Assembly: GCA_027486755.1 (NCBI GenBank)
Contig: JAIXOM010000059.1
Coordinates: forward strand, 276,454-340,453
Reading direction: 5' to 3'
DNA from: Comamonadaceae bacterium
Lineage (GTDB): Bacteria; Pseudomonadota; Gammaproteobacteria; Burkholderiales; Burkholderiaceae_C
DNA: 64,000 nt
Below are positions 38,009-47,753 of this stretch, in pieces. Every line of letters starts with the position of its first letter. The stretch's first letter is position 1. The notes beneath the pieces were generated by a model. That model saw only the letters and a list, made by a program, of their open reading frames with translations. It did not search any database and had not been told where the DNA came from. The translations under genes and the position numbers were made by a program.

Positions 38009-38605
38009 ATGGAGATGCAAGCCACCCGCGCATTGGGCGTGACACAGCAGCAGGCCTGGCAGGCCCTGAATGACCCGGAGGTCCTCAAGCTGTGCATTCC
38101 AGGTTGCGACAAGGTCGAGGCCACTGCCGAAAATGAATACGACATTGGCATGGCGCTACGCATCGGCCCGGTCTCGGCCAAGTTCAAGGGTCACATCAGC
38201 CTGAGCGACATAGTGCCGCCGGCCAGCTACCGGATCAGCTTTGAAGGGCAAGGCGGGCCAGCCGGCTTTGGCAAGGGCAGCGCGCAGGTCAGCCTCACGC
38301 CCAATGCCGGCGGCTGTGAACTGGCCTACAGCGTCACCGCTTCCGTAGGCGGTAAGGTGGCGCAACTGGGTCAGCGCCTGATTGATGGTGCAGCGCGCTC
38401 GCTGGCCGAAGATTTTTTCCGCCGCTTCGACGAGGAAATGCGGCGCCGCCACGGCCCTGGCGAAGCTGCCACTGCTGCCCCCGCCGCCCCTGCTCCTGCC
38501 CAGACGCAAGTCAGCGCCTCGGTGCTGCTGCCTGCCGTGTTGGCTGCGGGGGCTGGCGCGGCGCTCATGGTGGTGTTGCTCGGCACGATCTGGCTTAGCC
38601 GCTGA
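38009..38605 (+). CDS. coxG: SRPBCC protein, CoxG-like, with membrane anchor
   Basis: A 198-residue protein. The SRPBCC lipid-binding-like fold (about 1-145) shows CIPGCDKVEATAENEYDIGM and the run RIGPVSAKFKG, which is typical of CoxG. An Ala/Pro linker follows, then a C-terminal membrane helix (about 170-195) ending in a short tail. In Oligotropha CoxG recruits CO dehydrogenase to the membrane; recent work on relatives suggests quinone binding. The ATG follows AAGGA. Confidence 0.87.
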   Translation: MEMQATRALGVTQQQAWQALNDPEVLKLCIPGCDKVEATAENEYDIGMALRIGPVSAKFKGHISLSDIVPPASYRISFEGQGGPAGFGKGSAQVSLTPNAGGCELAYSVTASVGGKVAQLGQRLIDGAARSLAEDFFRRFDEEMRRRHGPGEAATAAPAAPAPAQTQVSASVLLPAVLAAGAGAALMVVLLGTIWLSR

Positions 38606-38616
38606 AGGAGTTAGCC

Positions 38617-39693
38617 ATGGAAAACCTCGACGTCATGGTGCTGCGTTCGCTGCGCGACTGGCGCGCAGCCGGCAAACGGGCCCTCATGGCCACGGTGGTG
38701 CGCACCTGGGGCTCATCGCCACGACCGGTGGGTTCGATCATGGCCTTGTGCGAAGACGGCTCGGTGGTCGGCTCGGTCTCGGGCGGCTGCATTGAAGACG
38801 ACTTGATCTACCAATACACCCAGGCCTATAAGGGTGCCGCCCAGGCTGCTGACGGCCGCGCGATTCCGGTGGGTCCGCCCAAGTTCATCAAATACGGTGT
38901 GACGGCCGATGAGGCGCATCGCTTTGGCCTGCCTTGCGGCGGCACGCTCGAGCTACTGCTCGAGTTTGATCCGTCGGCGCAGCTGCTCTCCGACTTGGTC
39001 AGCGCGCTCGGCGCCGGCCGGCTGATGCAGCGTTCGGTGCGTCTGTCCGACGGCGCTGTCACGCTCAGCCCCACCGCCATGCCGGCCGAATTGGCCTTGA
39101 GCGAGCACGAGCTGGTCAATACCTTCGGCCCCGAGTACCGCATGCTGCTCATCGGCGCCGGACAGCTCACCGAATACCTGGCCACCATGGCCCTGTTCTC
39201 TGGCTTTGCGGTGACGGTGTGTGACCCGCGCGAGGAATACCGGGGTGCCTGGTCGGTGCCGGGGGTCGAGCTGAGCAGCCAGATGCCCGACGATGTGGTC
39301 ACCGCCTTCCGCGCCGACCGCCGCAGCTGCGTGATTGCGCTCACCCATGACCCCAAGCTCGACGATCTGGCCCTGCTCGAGGCCTTGAATACTGACGCTT
39401 TCTATGTGGGGGCCATCGGCTCGCGCCGCAACAACGATGTGCGCCATCAGCGCATGGTCGAGCACTTTGACATGAGCGCCGAGCAGATACAGCGGCTGCG
39501 CGGCCCGATTGGCATCTACATCGGCAGCAAGACCCCGGCTGAGATTGCGGTGTCCATCATGTCCGAGGTGCTGGCGGTCAAGAACGGTGTGACGCTGCCG
39601 CGCGATATGCAGGTGGCTCACGCCAAGAATGAGCGCGCGGTGGTCCACAACGACCCGGGCGTGCTGGTCTGCGGGGTGCGCGAGAGCGCTTAA
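38617..39693 (+). CDS. XdhC/CoxI-family molybdenum cofactor maturation protein
   Basis: A 358-residue protein with the N-terminal XdhC_CoxI domain (WGSSPRPVGSIMAL, SVSGGCIEDDL, and the later GLPCGGTLELLLE) and a C-terminal Rossmann-type XdhC domain (YRMLLIGAGQLTEYLATMA, ALTHDPKLDDLALL, YVGAIGSRRNN). These bind molybdenum cofactor and help its sulfuration and insertion into xanthine-oxidase-type enzymes. AGGAG precedes the ATG. It is 11 bases after coxG, so the set is likely one operon. Confidence 0.88.
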   Translation: MENLDVMVLRSLRDWRAAGKRALMATVVRTWGSSPRPVGSIMALCEDGSVVGSVSGGCIEDDLIYQYTQAYKGAAQAADGRAIPVGPPKFIKYGVTADEAHRFGLPCGGTLELLLEFDPSAQLLSDLVSALGAGRLMQRSVRLSDGAVTLSPTAMPAELALSEHELVNTFGPEYRMLLIGAGQLTEYLATMALFSGFAVTVCDPREEYRGAWSVPGVELSSQMPDDVVTAFRADRRSCVIALTHDPKLDDLALLEALNTDAFYVGAIGSRRNNDVRHQRMVEHFDMSAEQIQRLRGPIGIYIGSKTPAEIAVSIMSEVLAVKNGVTLPRDMQVAHAKNERAVVHNDPGVLVCGVRESA

Positions 39694-39715
39694 TGCGTTT
39701 GAGCGTCTGCCGCCT

Positions 39716-39901
39716 TCAAGCCAAGCGCTTGTAGGCGTCCAGAACCAGGGTCACGGTCTTCAGACCAGCCAGCGTCAACAGCAGCGAGCCTGTCACATGG
39801 GCCAGGGCAGTGGCCAGGGCCAAGCCCAAGCGGCCCTCGCTGAGAAGACAGCTTGCCTGATGGGCTGCTTCTAGGCGCGCCCCAGAGGCTTCTCGGGCCC
39901 A
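39716..39901 (-). pseudogene. Remnant resembling the C-terminal end of a CrcB fluoride channel
   Basis: An open stretch of 61 codons without a start codon ends at the stop 39716-39718. The peptide includes SEGRLGLALATALAHVTGSL and then LLTLAGLKTV, which resembles the last membrane helix of CrcB/Fluc in related bacteria. An in-frame stop precedes it at 39902-39904. This suggests a decayed gene left between the xdhC-like gene and the TRAP genes. The assignment is from pattern memory only. Confidence 0.35.
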
Positions 39902-39957
39902 TCAGGCCTGCAGCGCTTCGCACGGTACCCAGTCTTGTTTCACGCTTTGGGTCGAAC

Positions 39958-41268
39958 TCAGCGCGCGACGCCCATCAGCCAGTTGGGCACGCTGGTAACG
40001 ATGGACGGAAACACCGTGATCAGCACGATGCCTAAAATCATGCAGCCAAAAAACGGCAGGGTGACGCGGGCGATGCGGTTGCTATCGATGCCGGTCATGT
40101 TCTGCAGCACGAACAAGTTAAAGCCCACTGGCGGCGTGATCTCGGCGATCTCGACCAGCATGATGATGAAGATGCCGAACCACACCAGGTCAAAGCCCGC
40201 TTTTTGCACCATGGGCAGCACCACCGCGCTGGTCAGCACGATCATGGAGATGCCGTCGAGCGCGGTACCCAAGATCAGGTAGACCACCACCAGCACCGCA
40301 ATCAGGCCGTAGGGCGACAGGTTCAGGCTGTGCACAAATTCGGCCAGCTCCCGGGGGATGCCGGTAAAGGCCATGGTCTTGGTCAAAAAGGCAGCGCCGG
40401 CCAGGATGAACATGATCATGCAACTGACCCGGGTGGCACTCACCAGCCCCTGCCAGAAGCTGCTCCAGCTCAGGGTCCTGCCGGCCGCTGCAATGGCCAG
40501 CGAACCCAGCACGCCATAGGCGGCGCATTCGGTGGCCGTGGCAATGCCGGCCACCAGCACCCAAACGATGAAAACAATGAGCAAGGCGCAGGGAATCAAA
40601 CTGCCCGAGCGGCGCAGTTTTTCTACCAAAGGCATAGGTGCTTCAGGCGGCGGCACTTTGTCGGGATTCTTCAGGCTCCACCAGGCGATATAGGCTGAAA
40701 ACAGGCCCATGAGCAAAAAGCCCGGCAGGAATCCCGCCAGGAAGAGACGGATCACGCTGGCATCGGCCGCCACCGCATAGACCACCATGGTGATGGACGG
40801 CGGAATCAAAATCCCCAGGCCGCCAGCGGCCGCCAGAGAGCCCAGTGCGATGTTGCGGTCGTAGCCGCGCCGCTCGAGTTCGGGCAGGGCCACCTTGGCA
40901 ATGGTGGCACAGGTCGCAGCCGAGGAGCCCGATACCGAACCAAAGATCCCGCAGCCCAAAATGGTGGTGTGCATCAGGCGCCCGGGCACCTTTGAGAGCC
41001 ACGGCGCCAGCCCGTCGAACATCTGCTCCGACAGCCGGGTGCGGTAGAGAATTTCGCCCATCCAGATGAACATGGGCAGCGCCGCCAACTCCCAACTCGC
41101 GGCGGTTTCCCAGAAGGAAGAAAACAGATTCTTGCCGGGCAAAGTATTGGTGAAAAACGCCTGACCCACCCAGCCGACGATGGCCAGCGTCATCGCGATC
41201 CAAACACCGCCGCTGAGCATCAGCAGCATCAGGAACAGCAGCAGGCCGCCGATTTCGAGCAGCCCCAT
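39958..41268 (-). CDS. dctM: TRAP transporter large permease, DctM
   Basis: A 436-residue membrane protein with about 12 hydrophobic segments. It starts MGLLEIGGLLLFLMLLML and contains FGSVSGSSAATCATIAKVALPELERRGY and AAGGLGILIPPSI, both DctM signatures. It is driven by the sodium gradient. ATG 41268 overlaps the DctQ stop by ATGA, so the two are translated together; a longer frame lies inside dctQ. It is the last gene of the minus-strand order DctP-DctQ-DctM. Confidence 0.93.
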   Translation of the reverse strand: MGLLEIGGLLLFLMLLMLSGGVWIAMTLAIVGWVGQAFFTNTLPGKNLFSSFWETAASWELAALPMFIWMGEILYRTRLSEQMFDGLAPWLSKVPGRLMHTTILGCGIFGSVSGSSAATCATIAKVALPELERRGYDRNIALGSLAAAGGLGILIPPSITMVVYAVAADASVIRLFLAGFLPGFLLMGLFSAYIAWWSLKNPDKVPPPEAPMPLVEKLRRSGSLIPCALLIVFIVWVLVAGIATATECAAYGVLGSLAIAAAGRTLSWSSFWQGLVSATRVSCMIMFILAGAAFLTKTMAFTGIPRELAEFVHSLNLSPYGLIAVLVVVYLILGTALDGISMIVLTSAVVLPMVQKAGFDLVWFGIFIIMLVEIAEITPPVGFNLFVLQNMTGIDSNRIARVTLPFFGCMILGIVLITVFPSIVTSVPNWLMGVAR

Positions 41269-41843
41269 CACAGCTCCTCGGAAAAATCGCCGCGAGCGTG
41301 GCGTTCTTCCACCCGCGCCACATAGCTGGGCTTGCCGCCGCGCAGCACGCAGACGCACTCGTCGATCACCGCGATTGCAAAAACAAGCGCACCGATTACA
41401 AAGCTCATCTGCGGGATCCAGATGGGGATGGCCACCATATTGCCGGCGATGTCGTTAAATTCCCAGCTCTCGTAGGTAAAGCGCGCTGCCCAAAAGCCCA
41501 GGTAGCCGATAGCGACCGCGGCCACGCACAGCGAGATCACCTCCAGCCAGCGGCGGGTCTTGGCCGGCACTGCCCCCAGCACCAGCGTCACCCGCACGAA
41601 GTCACCGTTGCGAAAGCTGTAAGCCATGCCCAGAAAGGCAGCCGCCGCGCACAGCCAGGCCACCACATCACTGACCCATGAAACCCGACACTCGAGCCAG
41701 CGGCCGACCGAGGCGCTGATCATCAGCACAAAGATGATCAGCACGCACAGGGCGGCCAGCTGGCCGCCGAGGGCATATAAGCCGTCCAGCGCCCGCCGGG
41801 TCAGGCCGGGTGACTCGGCCTGCGCCGCTGGCTGAGAAGGCAT
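41268..41843 (-). CDS. dctQ: TRAP transporter small permease, DctQ
   Basis: A 191-residue protein with four hydrophobic helices, the size and layout of DctQ. The segment SWVSDVVAWLCAAAAFLGMAYSFRNGDFVRV is typical, including the GD(F/H)VRV motif. It pairs with DctM. Its start lies 11 bases downstream of the DctP stop. Confidence 0.88.
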   Translation of the reverse strand: MPSQPAAQAESPGLTRRALDGLYALGGQLAALCVLIIFVLMISASVGRWLECRVSWVSDVVAWLCAAAAFLGMAYSFRNGDFVRVTLVLGAVPAKTRRWLEVISLCVAAVAIGYLGFWAARFTYESWEFNDIAGNMVAIPIWIPQMSFVIGALVFAIAVIDECVCVLRGGKPSYVARVEERHARGDFSEEL

Positions 41844-41854
41844 GGTGCTGCGCT

Positions 41855-42829
41855 TTAGCGGTTGTAGGCGTCGGCCAGGGCCTTGCCTTCAGCGCCGGAG
41901 CGGTCCAGCCATTCCTTGAGCATGGTGTCGCCCACCTTCTTCATGTCAGCTTTGAGCTGGGCCGAGGGAGCGGTCACGGTCATGCCGTTGGCTCTGAGCG
42001 TGGCCAGGGTGCTTTCGTTGACCTTGCGCGACTCGGCCCAGCCGCGCGATTCGGCATCGGCGGCGGCCTTCATGACCGCGTCTTGCGTGGCTTTGTCCAG
42101 CGCATCGAAGGCCCGCTTGTTGGCAATCACCGCGTTTTTGGGCAGCCAGGCTTGCACGTCGTAGTAGAACTTCAGGTGCTCAAAGAGTTTGCTGTCGACG
42201 CCGGTGGCGCCCGATGTCATGGTCGACTCCACCACCCCGGTAGCCAGGGCCTGGCTGAACTCGGCGGCCTGCACCGTCACTGGCTGCGCGCCCACCAGCT
42301 CAGCGATGCGCGCGGTGGACGGGCTGTAAGAGCGCCATTTGATGCCCTTGAGATCGGCTGCGCTGTTGAGCGGTTTTTTGCTGTAGATGCCCTGCGGCGG
42401 CCAAGCCACCGAGTACAGCAGCACCATGCCTTGCTCGGCCAGCTTTTTTTCCATCAGCGGCTTTTGCACCCGGTACAGCTTGAGTGCCTCGTCGTAGCTA
42501 TCGGCCAGAAAGGGCAGGCCGTCAGCAGCGTAAATCGGCCACTCATTGCTGAAATTGGCCAGCAGGATCTCGCCGGCCTGGGCTTGGCCGCCTTGTACCG
42601 CCCGCTTGATTTCGGGTGCCTTGAACAGGGAGGCGTTGGCGTGCACCGTGATCTTGAGCTTGCCGCCGCTGGCCTTGTCGACATCGGCCGCGAACTGGCT
42701 GATATTGACGGTGTGGAAGTTGGTCGCCGGGTAAGCGGCTGGCAGGTCCCATTTGGTTTGGGCCAGCGCGGCACTGCTCAGTGCCAGGACGCTGGTGGCC
42801 AGGGTGAGGTGGAAAGAACGACGTTTCAT
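41855..42829 (-). CDS. dctP: TRAP transporter solute-binding protein, DctP
   Basis: A 324-residue periplasmic binding protein with a signal peptide (MKRRSFHLTLATSVLALSSA, cleavage after LAQ). DctP motifs: KWRSYSPSTARIAELVGAQPV, containing the Arg that usually holds a carboxylate of the ligand, and VDSKLFEHLKFYYDVQAW. AGGAGC precedes ATG 42829. It is divergent from the MarR-type regulator at 43032 with a palindromic site between them. Ligand probably a carboxylic acid, perhaps 5-oxoproline. Confidence 0.93.
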   Translation of the reverse strand: MKRRSFHLTLATSVLALSSAALAQTKWDLPAAYPATNFHTVNISQFAADVDKASGGKLKITVHANASLFKAPEIKRAVQGGQAQAGEILLANFSNEWPIYAADGLPFLADSYDEALKLYRVQKPLMEKKLAEQGMVLLYSVAWPPQGIYSKKPLNSAADLKGIKWRSYSPSTARIAELVGAQPVTVQAAEFSQALATGVVESTMTSGATGVDSKLFEHLKFYYDVQAWLPKNAVIANKRAFDALDKATQDAVMKAAADAESRGWAESRKVNESTLATLRANGMTVTAPSAQLKADMKKVGDTMLKEWLDRSGAEGKALADAYNR

Positions 42830-42947
42830 GGCAACTGCTCCTAGATGGGGTGGGGTAGGCGAACGCGGCGTATGCGCCCTGGCGACTGCAAGGGCAGGGC
42901 ACTCGGGCGATGGTCTCACTGTAGGGCTGGGGAATCAGAAGATGGAT

Positions 42948-42968
42948 CGGTAATTTCCCTAATTACCG
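42948..42968. promoter_or_regulatory. Palindromic operator between dctP and the MarR gene
   Basis: CGGTAATT (42948-42955) and AATTACCG (42961-42968) are perfect 8-bp arms with a 5-base spacer. A further GGTAATT half-site is at 42979-42985. Probably bound by the MarR-family protein encoded next to it. Confidence 0.6.
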
Positions 42969-43031
42969 ACATTTTGTTGGTAATTTGTTGGTGTTATAGG
43001 TAGACTGAGCCGTCTTCAGGAACTTGATGCC

Positions 43032-43565
43032 ATGCCCCGCAAGACTTCGGCCGACCGGCCCACCTCCAAGCCCATCGTGTCTTCGGCGCATCTGGTCTCG
43101 CCCGACAGCGCCCAGATGAGCGAATTTGAATTTGGCCTCATCGTTGCGGGCAATGCCTTTCACCGCTGGGTCACCCACTGCATGTCGGCGGCAGGCCTGA
43201 AGGACCTCACCCCGCTGGACGTGCTGGTGCTCCACCATGTGACCCACCGCGCGCGCGACAAGCGTTTGGCCGACATCTGCTTCATCATGAATATTGAAGA
43301 CACCCACTTGGTCAATTACGCCCTCAAGAAGTTACAGGGCCTGGGCGTGGTCGCCTCCCACAAGCATGGCAAGGAGGTCACCTATGCCGCCACCGAGGAC
43401 GGCCGCCAGTACGTCGAGCGCTATCGCGAAATTCGTGAGTCTTGCCTGATCGGCGCGCTCAAGGCCGATGACAGCCTGAACCGCGACATCGGCGAACTGG
43501 CCCGTCTGCTGCGGGTGCTTTCGGGCATGTACGACCAGGCCGCGCGTGCGGCCGCATCCCTGTGA
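43032..43565 (+). CDS. MarR-type winged-helix transcription regulator
   Basis: A 177-residue protein with a winged helix at about 55-140: [26 protein letters not shown], then [31 protein letters not shown]. This is the MarR layout with a C-terminal dimer helix. It is divergent from the TRAP genes and 8 bases before the oxoprolinase gene, so it most likely senses the substrate of that pathway. The palindrome at 42948-42968 is the probable operator. Confidence 0.85.
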   Translation: MPRKTSADRPTSKPIVSSAHLVSPDSAQMSEFEFGLIVAGNAFHRWVTHCMSAAGLKDLTPLDVLVLHHVTHRARDKRLADICFIMNIEDTHLVNYALKKLQGLGVVASHKHGKEVTYAATEDGRQYVERYREIRESCLIGALKADDSLNRDIGELARLLRVLSGMYDQAARAAASL

Positions 43566-43573
43566 GTCTGACT

Positions 43574-46500
43574 ATGAGTGCTTCCCTGGCCCTTTCTCGC
43601 TGGCAGTTCTGGATAGACCGCGGCGGCACCTTCACCGACATCGTGGGCAAGCGCCCCGATGGCAGCTTGATCACCCACAAGCTGCTGTCCGAAAACCCCG
43701 AGCAGTACCGCGACGCGGCGGTGGCTGGCATTCGCCACTTGCTGGGTCTGAAGGCGGGCGAGCCGGTGACGCCGACGCAGGTCGAATGCGTCAAGATGGG
43801 TACCACCGTTGCCACCAACGCCTTGCTCGAGCGCAAGGGCGAGCCCACACTGCTGGTGACGACCCGCGGCTTTCGCGACGCGCTTCGCATCGCCTACCAG
43901 AACCGCCCCCGCTTGTTTGACCGGCAGATCGTGCTGCCCGAACTGCTCTACACCCGGGTGATCGAGGCGCAGGAGCGGGTCGGCGCCCACGGCGATGTGC
44001 TTGTCCCGCTCGATGAGGCCCATCTGCGCGAGCGCCTGTGGGCCGCTTATGACGCCGGTCTGCGCAGCGTGGCTATTGTCTTCATGCACGGTTACCGCTA
44101 TACCGCGCACGAGCAGGCGGCGGCTAGGCTGGCGCGCGAGCTGGGTTTTACCCAGGTCAGCGCCAGCCACCAGACCAGCCCGATGATGAAGCTGGTCAGC
44201 CGCGGCGACACCACCGTGGTCGACGCCTACCTCTCACCGATCTTGCGGCGCTATGTGGACCAGGTCGCTGCCGAGATGCCTGGCGTTAAGCTGTTTTTCA
44301 TGCAGTCCTCGGGCGGCCTGACCGATGCGCAGGCTTTTGCCGGCAAGGACGCCATCCTGTCCGGTCCGGCCGGCGGCATCGTGGGCATGGCCCGCACCGC
44401 CGAGCTCGCCGGCTGCGACAGGGTGATCGGTTTTGACATGGGCGGCACCTCCACCGACGTGTCGCACTTTGCCGGTCAATTCGAGCGCGAGTTTGAAACC
44501 CAGGTCGCAGGTGTGCGCATGCGCGCGCCGATGATGAGCATCCATACCGTGGCTGCGGGCGGCGGCTCCATCTTGGCTTTTGACGGCGCCCGCTTTCGGG
44601 TGGGGCCGCAAAGCGCCGGCGCCAACCCGGGGCCGGCCTGCTATCGGCGCGGTGGTCCGCTGGCGGTGACCGATGCGAATGTGATGCTGGGCAAAATTCA
44701 GCCGGCCTATTTCCCAAAGGTGTTTGGACCGCAGGCCAAGGAGGCCCTGAGCGCAGAGCCTGTGCGTGCGCAGTTCGAGACGCTGGCCGCACAGACCGGC
44801 CGCAGTGCCGAGGAGGTGGCCGAAGGCTTTGTCCGCATTGCAGTGCAGCAGATGGCCAACGCGATCAAGAAAATATCGGTGGCCCGCGGCTATGACGTCA
44901 CCGGCTACACCCTGCAATGCTTTGGTGGCGCGGGCGGCCAGCATGCTTGCCTGGTGGCCGACGCGCTGGGCATGAGCCGGGTGCTGGTGCATCCGCTGGC
45001 TGGCGTGCTCTCGGCCTATGGTATGGGCCTGGCCGATCAGAACCTGATCCGTGAGCAGGCGGTGGAGCTGCCACTTCATGAGCAGGCCTTGCCGCAGCTG
45101 GCCGCACAGCTGCAGGCGCTGGCGCAGCAGGCCGAGGCCGACCTGCGCAGCCAGCAGGCCAGCCAGTCGGAGCTCGTGGTGCATCGCCGGGTACATGTGC
45201 GCTACGAAGGCACCGATTCAGCGCTGGTCGTGCCTTTCGGCGATGCGCTTGCAATTGAGGCCGCCTTCGAGCAGGCCTATCGCCAGCGCTTTGCGTTTTT
45301 GATGCAGGGCAAGCGCCTGGTGGTGGAAGCGGTGTCGGTGGAAGCGGTGGTCGCCGGCGAGGCGCCTGCGGAAGCCCGTCATGCCCTGCACCCCGAGCGC
45401 GAAGCGCTGCGCCGCGACACGGTACGTATGTACAGTGGCGGGCGCTGGCATGAGGCGGCGCTGGTGGTGCGTGAAGATCTGCGCCCGGGCGATGTCATCA
45501 CTGGCCCGGCCATCATCGCCGAGCAAAACGCCACCACCGTGATCGAGCCTGAGTGGCTGGCACGCCTCAGCGCGCTCGACCACCTGTTGCTTGAGCGCCG
45601 CGTGCCACGCGAGCAGCGCTATGCGCTGGGCACCACCGTCGACCCGGTGCTGCTTGAGGTGTTCAACAACCTGTTCATGAACATCGCCGAGCAGATGGGT
45701 TTGCAGCTGCAAAACACCGCGTATTCGGTCAACATCAAGGAGCGGCTGGACTTTTCATGCGCGCTGTTTGACAGCACCGGCCAGCTGATTGCCAATGCAC
45801 CCCACATGCCGGTGCACCTGGGCTCCATGGGCGAGAGCATACAGACGGTGATTCTTGAAAACGCCGGCCAGATGCAGCCCGGCGATGTCTACGTGCTCAA
45901 TGATCCCTACCACGGTGGCACCCATTTGCCCGATGTCACGGTGATCACCCCGGTGTTTCTGGATGACTCTGAGCAGCCGGTGTTCTATGTGGGTTCGCGC
46001 GGCCACCATGCCGATGTGGGTGGGCTCACCCCCGGCTCCATGCCGCCGTTTTCGACCCGCATCGAAGAAGAGGGCGTGCAGATCCGCAATTTCAAGCTGG
46101 TTCATGCTGGCCAGTTGCGCGAGGCCGAGATGGTGGCTTTGCTGCAAAGCGGTACCTATCCCAGCCGCAACCCGCAGCAGAACATGGCCGACCTCAAGGC
46201 CCAGATCGCCGCCAATGAAAAAGGCGTGCAGGAACTGCGGCGCATGGTCGATCAGTTTGGCCTGGACGTGGTGCAGGCCTACATGAAGCATGTGCAGGAC
46301 AACGCCGAGGAGTCGGTAAGGCGTGTCATCACCCGCCTCAAGGACGGGCAATTCACCCTGCCCCTGGACAACGGCGCGCAGATTCAGGTCGCGGTGCGAG
46401 TGCGTGCGGACGAGCGCAGCGCCGAGATTGACTTCACCGGCACCAGCGATCAGCTCAGCAACAACTTCAATGCGCCCAAAGCGGTCTGTGTGGCGGCGGT

Positions 46501-47197
46501 GCTCTATGTGTTTCGCACCCTGGTTGACGACGACATTCCGCTCAATGCCGGCTGTCTCAAGCCGCTGAAGATCATCGTGGCCGAAGGCTCCATGCTCAAC
46601 CCGCTGCCACCCGCTTCGGTGGTGGCGGGTAATGTGGAGACCTCCAGCTGCATCACCAACGCCCTGTTCGGCGCGCTGGGCGTGATGGCTGGCAGCCAGC
46701 CGACCATGAACAACTTCACCTTCGGCAATCAGCGTTACCAGTACTACGAAACCATCGCTGGCGGTAGCGCTGCCGGCGGCCGCTTTGATGCGCATGGCGA
46801 GTTGATCGGCGGTTTTGACGGCACCTCGGTGGTGCAGACCCACATGACCAACTCGCGCATGACCGACCCCGAAGTGCTCGAGTTCCGCTTCCCGGTCCGG
46901 CTCGAAAGTTACGCCCTGCGCCAGGGCTCGGGTGGCGCTGGGCGCTACAAGGGCGGCGACGGCGGCATACGCCGGGTCAGGTTTTTAGAGCCCATGACCG
47001 CCGCCATCCTCTCCAACGGCCGCATCCACCCGGCCTTTGGCGCTGCTGGCGGCTCACCGGGTGCCGTGGGCATCAACCGGGTGCTGCGCGCCGACGGCTC
47101 GGTACAGACGCTGGCGCACATCGACGAGGTACAGATGCAGCCGGGCGATGTTTTTGAAATCCAAACCCCGGGTGGGGGTGGGTTTGGTCAGGCTTGA
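43574..47197 (+). CDS. 5-oxoprolinase / hydantoinase-like fused protein
   Basis: A 1207-residue protein with HyuA-type (about 1-690) and HyuB-type (about 700-1205) halves fused, as in 5-oxoprolinase. The first half has [10 protein letters not shown] and [11 protein letters not shown], both ATP-binding motifs of the actin-like fold; [21 protein letters not shown] follows. The second half begins near [21 protein letters not shown] and contains [15 protein letters not shown]. The reaction is ATP-driven ring opening of 5-oxoproline or of hydantoins. A GTG 12 bases upstream is less likely than ATG 43574. Its partner transporter is the TRAP system on the other strand. Confidence 0.9.
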   Translation: MSASLALSRWQFWIDRGGTFTDIVGKRPDGSLITHKLLSENPEQYRDAAVAGIRHLLGLKAGEPVTPTQVECVKMGTTVATNALLERKGEPTLLVTTRGFRDALRIAYQNRPRLFDRQIVLPELLYTRVIEAQERVGAHGDVLVPLDEAHLRERLWAAYDAGLRSVAIVFMHGYRYTAHEQAAARLARELGFTQVSASHQTSPMMKLVSRGDTTVVDAYLSPILRRYVDQVAAEMPGVKLFFMQSSGGLTDAQAFAGKDAILSGPAGGIVGMARTAELAGCDRVIGFDMGGTSTDVSHFAGQFEREFETQVAGVRMRAPMMSIHTVAAGGGSILAFDGARFRVGPQSAGANPGPACYRRGGPLAVTDANVMLGKIQPAYFPKVFGPQAKEALSAEPVRAQFETLAAQTGRSAEEVAEGFVRIAVQQMANAIKKISVARGYDVTGYTLQCFGGAGGQHACLVADALGMSRVLVHPLAGVLSAYGMGLADQNLIREQAVELPLHEQALPQLAAQLQALAQQAEADLRSQQASQSELVVHRRVHVRYEGTDSALVVPFGDALAIEAAFEQAYRQRFAFLMQGKRLVVEAVSVEAVVAGEAPAEARHALHPEREALRRDTVRMYSGGRWHEAALVVREDLRPGDVITGPAIIAEQNATTVIEPEWLARLSALDHLLLERRVPREQRYALGTTVDPVLLEVFNNLFMNIAEQMGLQLQNTAYSVNIKERLDFSCALFDSTGQLIANAPHMPVHLGSMGESIQTVILENAGQMQPGDVYVLNDPYHGGTHLPDVTVITPVFLDDSEQPVFYVGSRGHHADVGGLTPGSMPPFSTRIEEEGVQIRNFKLVHAGQLREAEMVALLQSGTYPSRNPQQNMADLKAQIAANEKGVQELRRMVDQFGLDVVQAYMKHVQDNAEESVRRVITRLKDGQFTLPLDNGAQIQVAVRVRADERSAEIDFTGTSDQLSNNFNAPKAVCVAAVLYVFRTLVDDDIPLNAGCLKPLKIIVAEGSMLNPLPPASVVAGNVETSSCITNALFGALGVMAGSQPTMNNFTFGNQRYQYYETIAGGSAAGGRFDAHGELIGGFDGTSVVQTHMTNSRMTDPEVLEFRFPVRLESYALRQGSGGAGRYKGGDGGIRRVRFLEPMTAAILSNGRIHPAFGAAGGSPGAVGINRVLRADGSVQTLAHIDEVQMQPGDVFEIQTPGGGGFGQA

Positions 47198-47226
47198 GCA
47201 GGCTGCGTAGAAGGTCTGAACGGCGA

Positions 47227-47251
47227 GTAGGCGCGCCGCCCCGGCGCGATG
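47227..47251 (+). repeat. REP-like palindrome, copy 6 (short)
   Basis: A shortened copy with GTAGG head and GCGCCG/CGGCGC stem around CCC, ending GATG. It lies 14 bases from the second palindrome type. Confidence 0.6.
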
Positions 47252-47262
47252 CTTCTTTCTTG

Positions 47263-47289
47263 CTCCCTCTCCCCCTGGGAGAGGGGGTA
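47263..47289 (+). repeat. GAGGG-type palindrome
   Basis: CCCTCTCCC (47265-47273) and GGGAGAGGG (47277-47285) make a perfect 9-bp stem with a 3-base loop. Confidence 0.75.
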
Positions 47290-47312
47290 AGACAGGAGCG
47301 GCAGGCCCGCTC

Positions 47313-47621
47313 TCAAGGCCCCTTCTTGGTTGCCAGCACATAGGCCTGGCCATCTACGTTCAAGCCGTTGGCTGAGAGCTTGACAGCAGCTTTAGGTCCC
47401 AGGCCTTTGACGCGGGCGATCAGGTCTTGCCAGTTTTTGAACAGGGCTTTGTCGCGTTCGGCCAGGATCAGGCGGGTGGTGGCTGGGCCCAGGCCGAGTA
47501 CGCCGTCGAGCTGGGCTTCGGTGGCTCTGTTCACATCGACCGCTTCGGCGCTGGCCACTGGCGTCGCCATCACGGCCAGCGCGCACAAGGCAGCGGCCAC
47601 CCAAGGTAAGGAAAGAGGCAT
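47313..47621 (-). CDS. comEA: ComEA-family helix-hairpin-helix DNA-binding protein
   Basis: A 102-residue protein with a signal peptide (MPLSLPWVAAALCALAVMAT, cleavage near ASA) and two helix-hairpin-helix units: VDVNRATEAQLDGVLGLGPATTRLIL and a second with LIARVKGLGPKAAVKLSANG. ComEA proteins bind incoming DNA in the periplasm during natural transformation. It stands alone on the minus strand after hldD, separated by 132 bases. Confidence 0.85.
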   Translation of the reverse strand: MPLSLPWVAAALCALAVMATPVASAEAVDVNRATEAQLDGVLGLGPATTRLILAERDKALFKNWQDLIARVKGLGPKAAVKLSANGLNVDGQAYVLATKKGP

Positions 47622-47753
47622 ATCGGTACTCAGAGCCTGTTGATCGGCCCACCAATGTGCCTCAGGCTGTGCTGAGGATCAAGCGTTCTGACACTTGATC
47701 ACAGTGCTGCGATCAGCTGCGCTCAGGCAGTGGCAAGCCCGCCTGAAAAAACC

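Noticed and set aside
47660-47700. Two small inverted repeats (CCTCAG/CTGAGG and GATCAAG/CTTGATC) upstream of comEA.
   Set aside because: The arms are only 6-7 bases and there is no supporting context; they could be chance.
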